Origin: Paenibacillus sp. Soil750
GTDB taxonomy: Bacteria > Bacillota > Bacilli > Paenibacillales > NBRC-103111
Reading direction: 5' to 3'
DNA length: 64,000 nucleotides
NCBI RefSeq assembly: GCF_001428045.1
Contig: NZ_LMSD01000003.1
Coordinates: 169,073-233,072 of the forward strand
Part shown: positions 58,585-64,000 of the stretch, one piece after another
Layout: the number at the start of each line of letters is the position of its first letter
How positions within the stretch are numbered: the stretch's first letter is position 1
Program-made: the position numbers and the translations under genes
Notes under the pieces: model-generated
Told to the model about the DNA's origin: nothing
Seen by the model: the letters and a program-made list of their open reading frames with translations, nothing else
Database searches by the model: none

Positions 58585-59340
58585 TTATAGAAATGGTGTT
58601 CCCGATTCCTTGAACGCCAGCTTCATTTCAGGCGTGATGGAGGAGTCGCTAATGATTCCAACTGCTTCCTGTACCTCACCAATAACAAACAAAGAGCTTC
58701 GGCTAAATTTGGAATGATCAGCCACCAGATACGTTTCCATCGATTGCTTCATCATCCGGCGATTCGTTTCGGCTTCAAGCTCGTTGTAGATCATCATGCC
58801 GCGGGAGAGGGAGATACCGTCGCAGCCCATAAATGTTTTGCGGATACTGAGATTATCAAGTGTAGCATTTGCAAGCGGACCTGAAAGCTCAAAGGTTTGT
58901 GTGCGAATCACACCACCAGTTAGAATCAACTGAAGGCCAGGCGTTCCGATGAGCTCATAGGCAATATTCACGGCATTCGTAATGACGGTTAAGTTTTTGA
59001 ATTGGTTCAGTTTTTTGGCAATGAAAGTCGTAGTCGTTCCACCTGTTAGCCCGATAATATCGCCATCCTCGATGTAACGAAGGGCTTTGTCAGCGATTTC
59101 TTTCTTTTCATCTGTGTAGAGGTCCATTTTATTAAAGAAGGGAACTTCCACTTTCAAGCTCTCAAGCACAGCTCCGCCAAAGGTGCGGATACAGCGTTTT
59201 TCTTGCTCGAGAATTTCTAGATCTCGTCGTGCAGTTGCTTCAGAGACATTGAATTGCTTCACAATATCCGTCAAGGCAATGGAGCCTTTATCTTTAATTG
59301 CATGCATGATGGCATCTCGGCGAACATCGGTCTTTCCCAT
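58585..59340 (-). CDS. DeoR/GlpR-family transcriptional regulator
   Basis: A 251-residue repressor. The N-terminal DeoR helix-turn-helix reads IALTDIVKQFNVSEATARRD. The rest is the sugar-phosphate-binding DeoRC domain (GLTGGTTTTFIAKKL, VADHSKF). Start ATG 59340 follows AGGAGG. The longer frame from 59436 has no such site. Such proteins sense phosphorylated sugars. Placement after nagZ and the MFS gene suggests an amino-sugar phosphate (inference). The inverted repeat at 57167 is a candidate target. Confidence 0.92.
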   Translation of the reverse strand: MGKTDVRRDAIMHAIKDKGSIALTDIVKQFNVSEATARRDLEILEQEKRCIRTFGGAVLESLKVEVPFFNKMDLYTDEKKEIADKALRYIEDGDIIGLTGGTTTTFIAKKLNQFKNLTVITNAVNIAYELIGTPGLQLILTGGVIRTQTFELSGPLANATLDNLSIRKTFMGCDGISLSRGMMIYNELEAETNRRMMKQSMETYLVADHSKFSRSSLFVIGEVQEAVGIISDSSITPEMKLAFKESGTPFL

Positions 59341-59605
59341 GGTACCTCCTGACAGCTTTCCATCTGGAAAGCTAAGTAACGATTCTATGTTAATAGGCTT
59401 TTTGGCTAAAAATAACGCTTCCCTATATCTTATCATGGCAAAGGAAGGTCGTCTATCCGATGAAATGTTGTTTCATTTCTTCTGTTTAATTAATTTATGA
59501 AAGAAGTACAAACCGATATCTATTCCGCTTCGTTACCTTAAATAGGAAAAGCATTCCACTCAAAATTGAGTTTGCTTCACCCCATTTAAGGAGGCGTGTA
59601 CGGGT

Positions 59606-61285
59606 ATGAGGTATTTAAAGAAATTAGTCATTTCAGCTGTTGTACTTCTAGGTGTTATCATGGGTCTGACCGCTTTGACAGCGATTGCAGCTGAGCAAAT
59701 GCATGTGAAATCAGAGACCGATGTGGCAGGCGATCTGGGTATTTTACAAGGAGACGGCAACGGACTTACGACGGAATATCTAAATAAGTCTACAACGAGA
59801 TTTCAAGCAGCGATCATGTTTCTACGATTAAAAGGACTGGAAACTGAAGCATTAGCTTACAGTGGGATGAATAATTTCAAGGATGCGAGTCTTGTCTACA
59901 AAGAGGGCCAAGCGGTTCTTGGTTACCTCAAAGATCACCCTGAGCTAGGTTGGCAAGGCATAGGTGGAGATCAATTTGATCCCGTATCTGGCATCACAGC
60001 TCAAGCATATTACAAGGTGTTACTGGAAGCCCTCGGTTACAAGCAGGGAACAGATTTTGAGTTCGATCAGGCACTTGCTTTCGCTGAACAAAAGGGATTA
60101 TCCAAAATCGCAAGTGTAGGGCAAGTCGTCAATATGAATGTGGCAACTGCAACAATCGAAGCCTTGCACGCGCCATTGAAAGGCAGTAACAAAACACTTG
60201 CAACGGTGTTATCAGAAAAAGGTATCCTTGCTGCGAATAAGCTTGAAGTACTTACATACAAATCACTTCAATTAAAGAAAAACGATGCACTTGGAAGCTA
60301 TTTGGCTGATTCCAAAGGAATGACACTCTACTATTTTACAAAAGATGCAGCTGATCCGAATTCATGTGTGGATGCTTGCTTAGCAAAATGGCCTGTCTAT
60401 TACGATGATCAACTGATGGTGCCAGCAGGCTTTCAAGCAGCCGATTTCAGTGTGTTACTGCGTAAAGATGGTAAGCAGCAATTGATGTACAAAGGATGGC
60501 CTTTATATTATTATGCTATGGATCAAGCAGCAGGGGATACGAAAGGCGATGCGGTTGGTAAGATCTGGTATGTCATTAAGCCGGCAGCTGGAATTGCTAT
60601 AGGGACCAAAGCCGATCTTGGCAACTATTTGACGGATACCAAGGGCATGACACTTTATTATTACGACAAAGATACGAAAGGTGTCAGCAATTGTGCTGGA
60701 AAATGTTTGGAGAAATGGCCTTTATATAATGCCGACCACATAGCTGCACCTACGGGTACGAACTCGGCTGATTTTGGAACGATCATTCGTGCGGATGGCA
60801 AGAAGCAAACAACCTACAAAGGCTTTCCTTTGTACTATTGGGTAGACGATAAGAAGATGGGGGATACGACAGGACAAAATGTGGGTAATGTATGGTTCGT
60901 CGTAGATCCAGCGACTTTCAGCGGAACGAAAGCTGTCAACAGTTCGGTAAAAACAAGCAAATCGGATCAACTTGGCACATATCTAGTCGATGCTAATGGC
61001 ATGGCGCTGTACTTGTTTACCAAGGATAAAGCCGATGTGAACTCTTGTGTTGGTGCATGTATTGTAAATTGGCCGATTTTCTATGATGCGAATCTGACGG
61101 TGTCGAGTGATTTGAATGGGAGTGATTTCGGAGAATTCACTCGAACTGACGGAACCAAGCAAAACACCTACAAAGGTTGGCCATTGTACTATTGGATTAA
61201 AGATAAAAACCCTGGGGATACGACGGGGCAAAACGTAGGAAAAGTGTGGTTCGTTCTAGATCCTGCAAAAACTGAAATCAGGTAG
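59606..61285 (+). CDS. Secreted protein with three Yx(FWY)xxD repeats
   Basis: A 559-residue exported protein. A signal peptide (about residues 1-28, cleavage near AIA-AE) is followed by about 200 residues resembling degenerate S-layer-homology repeats. Three copies of the PF03640 'secreted repeat' follow, at about 228-332, 333-445 and 452-559. Each copy has YxFxxD (YYFTKD, YYYDKD, YLFTKD), a CX3C pair (SCVDAC, NCAGKC, SCVGAC) and YKGWPLYY or YKGFPLYY. The role of the repeat is not established. The gene precedes an ECF sigma/anti-sigma pair but is separated from it by a terminator. AAGGAGGC stands before the ATG. Confidence 0.85.
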   Translation: MRYLKKLVISAVVLLGVIMGLTALTAIAAEQMHVKSETDVAGDLGILQGDGNGLTTEYLNKSTTRFQAAIMFLRLKGLETEALAYSGMNNFKDASLVYKEGQAVLGYLKDHPELGWQGIGGDQFDPVSGITAQAYYKVLLEALGYKQGTDFEFDQALAFAEQKGLSKIASVGQVVNMNVATATIEALHAPLKGSNKTLATVLSEKGILAANKLEVLTYKSLQLKKNDALGSYLADSKGMTLYYFTKDAADPNSCVDACLAKWPVYYDDQLMVPAGFQAADFSVLLRKDGKQQLMYKGWPLYYYAMDQAAGDTKGDAVGKIWYVIKPAAGIAIGTKADLGNYLTDTKGMTLYYYDKDTKGVSNCAGKCLEKWPLYNADHIAAPTGTNSADFGTIIRADGKKQTTYKGFPLYYWVDDKKMGDTTGQNVGNVWFVVDPATFSGTKAVNSSVKTSKSDQLGTYLVDANGMALYLFTKDKADVNSCVGACIVNWPIFYDANLTVSSDLNGSDFGEFTRTDGTKQNTYKGWPLYYWIKDKNPGDTTGQNVGKVWFVLDPAKTEIR

Positions 61286-61311
61286 CAGGTAACAGAAAAG
61301 CTGTAACTGTG

Positions 61312-61352
61312 AACTCTGGCCTTCTGCTTGATGCAGAAAGGTTGGAGTTTTT
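61312..61352 (+). terminator. Terminator after the secreted repeat protein gene
   Basis: Stem AACTCTGGCCTTCTGC / GCAGAAAGGTTGGAGTT with small mismatches, then TTTTTG. Confidence 0.88.
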
Positions 61353-61424
61353 GTCTATTCGAGCTGGAAATATGGTAATGTAAGAGTTAATTAGACATCA
61401 ATTTCACTCGGGGAGAGCCAAGCT

Positions 61425-61997
61425 ATGCGAAATCGAACAGATGGGGAGCTTATGCAGCTAATTATGGCGAAAGAGCACTCTGCTTTAGAAGAGCTCTACG
61501 ATCGTTATGCTAAGCTAGTGTACTCGTTTGCTATGAAATCCATGAAGAATGAGCAGGAAGCTAGAGAAATCGTACAATTGGTGTTTACGCGTCTGTGGAC
61601 AACAGGCAAGGGCTATGATGCCAGCAAAGGCGTATTCGTCAATTGGATGATTACGATCACACGCAATATTACGATTGACTATGTACGCAAGAATCGTAAA
61701 CTGGGCCAAGTCGTTCGATTTGAGCCTCGTGAGTGGGAACAAGCACTCGTTTCGGGGGATGCGAATCCGGAGTCGGTCATATCCCGTAAGTCGACGGTTG
61801 AACAAATTCAACAAGCCTATGTGCATTTATCAACGAATCAGATTGAATTGATCGAAATGATGTATTGGGAAGGCTATTCGTTAAGTGAGATTGCTTCTAA
61901 AAAGAATGAACCAGTAGGCACCGTAAAGAGCCGACTACATCAATGCTTAAAAATACTTCGTAAGCATTTGACATCACGAGGGGAGGATGACGTATGA
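61425..61997 (+). CDS. ECF RNA polymerase sigma factor
   Basis: A 190-residue sigma-70-family protein of the ECF type. Region 2 (about residues 20-85) has ELYDRYAKLVYSFAMKSM and NWMITITRNITIDYVRKN. Region 4 reads LSEIASKKNEPVGTVKSRLH. The SigK-like length and the RskA-type neighbour suggest it is held inactive by the next gene product. A GGGGAG site precedes the ATG. It overlaps the anti-sigma gene by four bases. Confidence 0.94.
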   Translation: MRNRTDGELMQLIMAKEHSALEELYDRYAKLVYSFAMKSMKNEQEAREIVQLVFTRLWTTGKGYDASKGVFVNWMITITRNITIDYVRKNRKLGQVVRFEPREWEQALVSGDANPESVISRKSTVEQIQQAYVHLSTNQIELIEMMYWEGYSLSEIASKKNEPVGTVKSRLHQCLKILRKHLTSRGEDDV

Positions 61998-62755
61998 AAG
62001 AACAAGAACCTATTGACTGCAGCTATCTCATCAATTATTTAACAGGCGAATGCACAGAATGGGAACGTGCTTCTTTCGAACGGCATCTGCGCACCTGTGA
62101 CTCATGCAGAGAGGAATTACTAGAATTGCGCTCTGTCTGGCTTACGCTACCTTACCACATGGAAGAGGTGGAACTTCCGCCGGATTTGAAAGGGCAAGTG
62201 ATGGAGGCCATTCGTAATGAGCCAATCCATAAAGAAGTGAACCATAAAGAACTGATTCATAACGTAGAGCCCAATAAAGGCCCAATTCTTAAGCGGCGTT
62301 CATTAGCATGGATGTATGGGGCAGCTGCCGTGGTCGTACTTGGTATCATTGTAGGTGCTATATGGAACTATGACGCTTTTCACACCAAGGAAACAGCAAG
62401 TGGTATGAGTGAGCCTTCAAAGGTTGTCAATACGTTCAATTTGACATCGGCGGACACTTCCATGCCAGCAGCCTCGGGAACAGCTTGGGTTGTGCAGTAC
62501 GGGGATGTTCATAAAGTTGTCGTGAACTTGTCGGGACTGAATGAAACGAGTGGCGATTGGACTTATCAGGTATGGTTGAATCATAACGGGAAAAAGTACA
62601 ACTGCGGAACGCTGCGTGTGGATAATAAAGGGGTAGGCGTACTGTCATATGATGTTCATGCCAAAAATTTGAATATCGATTCCATCGGTGTTACGTTGGA
62701 ACCGGATCCTAATGGCAGCCAGCCACGAGGGAAGAAAGTGTTGGGGTCAGTTTAA
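61994..62755 (+). CDS. Anti-sigma factor, zinc-finger plus RskA-like domain
   Basis: A 253-residue membrane protein. The N-terminal anti-sigma zinc finger has HLRTCDSC (HX3CX2C). A membrane segment lies near 106-126. The extracellular part ends with an RskA-type domain (YQVWLNHNGKKYNCGT, VTLEPDPNGSQP). It sequesters the sigma factor encoded just upstream until an external signal triggers its removal. Overlap of the two genes gives matched synthesis. A very strong terminator follows. Confidence 0.92.
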   Translation: MKEQEPIDCSYLINYLTGECTEWERASFERHLRTCDSCREELLELRSVWLTLPYHMEEVELPPDLKGQVMEAIRNEPIHKEVNHKELIHNVEPNKGPILKRRSLAWMYGAAAVVVLGIIVGAIWNYDAFHTKETASGMSEPSKVVNTFNLTSADTSMPAASGTAWVVQYGDVHKVVVNLSGLNETSGDWTYQVWLNHNGKKYNCGTLRVDNKGVGVLSYDVHAKNLNIDSIGVTLEPDPNGSQPRGKKVLGSV

Positions 62756-62764
62756 GCTGAGAAG

Positions 62765-62813
62765 AAAAACGGGCATTCCCTCTTTGGTTCAAAGAGGGAA
62801 TGCCCGTTTTTTT
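62765..62813 (+). terminator. Strong terminator of the sigma/anti-sigma operon
   Basis: About 22 paired bases (arm AAAAACGGGCATTCCC onward) around a short loop, followed by seven T. Confidence 0.95.
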
Positions 62814-62869
62814 GTTACGACAATAGAAACTCTCCATATACAGCGAGAAGTCCCCGAAGGCAATGTTTA

Positions 62870-63060
62870 AATAACTGGATTTTCTGTAGCTAATTCAAGC
62901 GAAATGCCGTGATTTCGCAAACTAACTGGATTTCCTCCCGTTATTTATGAGCGAAATCGGCAAACGGGTAATTTTGAGCAAAAATAGATGTAGGAAATCC
63001 AGTTAATCTCCCAATAAGCTACTTTTCCTCGAAAATAGATGTAGGAAATCCAGTTAATCC
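62870..63060. repeat. Cluster of interspersed repeat units
   Basis: A 28-base word beginning AAAATAGATGTAGGAAATCC occurs exactly twice in direct orientation (62981-63008 and 63032-63059). Inverted relatives containing TAACTGGATTT lie at 62872 and 62923. The TAACTGGATTT core pairs with AAATCCAGTTA of the direct copies, so several alternative stems are possible. No gene is present between 62756 and 63143. Confidence 0.88.
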
Positions 63061-63143
63061 TTAGAGCTACCCCCTGTGAGACAAAAGAGCTCTAGATTAG
63101 GAAGTTGCCCCTATAAGAAATACTGTGAGAAGTCCCCCATGAC

Positions 63144-63752
63144 CTATTTCATACCCGAAAGCCAATTCGCTAAGGCTTCAACTTCGTCTGCTTTCAAGGT
63201 GTCTTTGAATCCTGGCATCTCGACTTTACCGTTCATGATTTGTGTGACGATCTGTTCCTTTGTTCTACGTGAACCAACTTTCGTTAGGTTCGGGCCGTAA
63301 TCTCCTGCCAAGCCTACACCATGGCATACCAAGCAGTTGTCTTTATAGAGCAGTTCGGCTTTTGCGCTTGGGATGCTTGCCGGCGTGTCCTGTGGCTTGA
63401 CAGAAGGGACAGGCGTAGGTGCTGCAGTAGGTGCAGGCGTCGCGCTAGCAGGCACTGGGGTTGGTGCCGATGTTGGCTTTGCCGATGGCGTCGCCGATGC
63501 TTGAGGTTGCGGAGTAGCACTGGCTACCGCTACTGGACTTGCTGTAGCGGCAGGCGCTGACGTTGCCGCTGGCGTTACGGTCACCGACACCTGTGGCGTC
63601 GGTGTTGCTGGTGCAGTCGTTGTCGCTACAGGTGACTGCGTGGCCGAAGCGGCGACAGGTGAGACGGCTGCTGGACTGGCTTCTTTTCCGCTGCACCCTG
63701 AAGCTGCGAGGAGGATCATCCCACAAAGGCTTGCTTGCTTCCATTTGTTCAA
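63144..63752 (-). CDS. c-type cytochrome lipoprotein with long Pro/Ala/Thr linker
   Basis: A 202-residue exported protein. The lipobox is AASGC (Cys20). About 100 residues of Pro, Ala, Thr and Ser follow, and then a compact class I cytochrome c domain with CLVCH as the heme site and the distal methionine likely in VEMPGF. It should shuttle electrons on the outer face of the membrane, like Bacillus cytochrome c-551 (CccB), but with a far longer linker. Start TTG 63752 has AAGGAG about ten bases ahead. A TTG three codons upstream is too close to that site. Confidence 0.9.
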   Translation of the reverse strand: MNKWKQASLCGMILLAASGCSGKEASPAAVSPVAASATQSPVATTTAPATPTPQVSVTVTPAATSAPAATASPVAVASATPQPQASATPSAKPTSAPTPVPASATPAPTAAPTPVPSVKPQDTPASIPSAKAELLYKDNCLVCHGVGLAGDYGPNLTKVGSRRTKEQIVTQIMNGKVEMPGFKDTLKADEVEALANWLSGMK

Positions 63753-63908
63753 AGCGTCCAACTCCTTCGTATGTACTAATAGAGGTAACGAAGGATAGTT
63801 GATTTCGGTTTGCTTAGTGTAAGAAAAAGTCGAGTTAAATGAGGTTGGCTTGTAGCTTGCGGACGCATGGTGACTGCCAATTTGTGTTTAGATGTATAAA
63901 TGCTCTTC

Positions 63909-64000
63909 TGTCAAGAAAGTGGACGTCACTAAGTTATGCGACTTGCTGGTAGTATAGCTGCTCAAATTGCTCAGGTGACATGTAACCAATTGTGCTATTC
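63909..64000 (-). mobile_element. End of an IS3-family insertion sequence
   Basis: The segment TGTCAAGAAAGTGGACGTCA starting at 63909 looks like an IS3-type terminal inverted repeat (TG at the outer tip). It is followed inward by the 3' end of a transposase gene on the minus strand. The rest of the element lies beyond the window. Confidence 0.75.
63934..64000 (-). CDS. IS3-family transposase OrfB, C-terminal end only
   Basis: The minus strand reads NSTIGYMSPEQFEQLYYQQ, ending VA and a stop at 63934-63936. The MSPEQFE pattern near the C-terminus is typical of IS3/IS150-group integrase-type transposases (where relatives have YLSPEQYE or similar). The catalytic DDE core is outside the window, so activity cannot be judged. 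Confidence 0.8.
   Translation of the reverse strand, partial: NSTIGYMSPEQFEQLYYQQVA

Noticed and set aside
63321..63802. Arg/Leu-rich and Cys-rich plus-strand frames
   Set aside because: They are antisense to the low-complexity linker of the cytochrome gene.

Overview
The window reads as a chromosomal piece of a low-to-mid GC Gram-positive spore-former, most like Paenibacillus or a close relative. This rests on established knowledge of the families: YesM/YesN-type two-component pairs coupled to ABC sugar transporters, lipobox-bearing binding proteins, an alaS-ireB-ruvX-DUF1292-mltG-yrrN-yrrO block in the order known from Bacillus, LipL-type lipoyl metabolism, strong AGGAGG ribosome sites and T-box control of a tRNA synthetase. 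No rRNA, tRNA or CRISPR array was seen.

Layout. (1) 1-10.1 kb: a GC-richer carbohydrate locus with two paralogous ROK repressors, a lipoprotein binding protein, two permeases (no ATPase of its own), two Gfo/Idh/MocA oxidoreductases, a Cof-type HAD phosphatase and an SGNH esterase. Two inverted copies of a ROK-type palindrome and a CcpA-like site lie in the divergent promoter region. (2) 10.5-23.8 kb: housekeeping genes at lower GC. A consensus promoter and an alanine T-box lead into alaS, then ireB, ruvX, two DUF1292 genes, mltG, yrrN and yrrO, a chemoreceptor, a class B penicillin-binding protein and lipL. (3) 23.8-29.7 kb: an esterase on the minus strand and the pyruvate dehydrogenase operon pdhABC-lpdA. 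(4) 29.8-41.4 kb: a signalling and transport cluster: YesM/YesN pair, Fbp/Afu-type ABC importer, a membrane-anchored (not lipidated) binding protein without its own permeases, a PP2C phosphatase and a chemoreceptor. (5) 41.6-48.4 kb: an Aas-like acyltransferase/synthetase and a lipid kinase converging on one palindrome that ends both proteins, a third chemoreceptor, a tandem hairpin array, a nuclease-like winged-helix protein, and a noncoding stretch with strong divergent promoters and a terminator that suggests an unannotated RNA. (6) 48.4-59.3 kb: OsmC protein, second YesM/YesN pair with a sugar ABC importer and NagZ-type hexosaminidase, an MFS transporter and a DeoR repressor. (7) 59.6-64 kb: a secreted protein with three Yx(FWY)xxD repeats, an ECF sigma/anti-sigma pair, interspersed repeats, a c-type cytochrome lipoprotein and the end of an IS3-family element.

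How the parts may work together (inference). Regions 1, 4 and 6 are three independently regulated solute-uptake loci, using ROK, YesMN and YesMN control respectively. LipL supplies lipoyl transfer for the E2 subunit encoded just downstream. The most unusual assembly is region 4, where a transporter, a two-component pair, a tethered binding protein, a PP2C phosphatase and a chemoreceptor lie in one co-directional run. The most likely undescribed element is the roughly 340-nt putative RNA at 47.79-48.13 kb. Starts were chosen by ribosome sites and differ from the longest open frame in many genes. Family names come from motif recognition, not from database searches.
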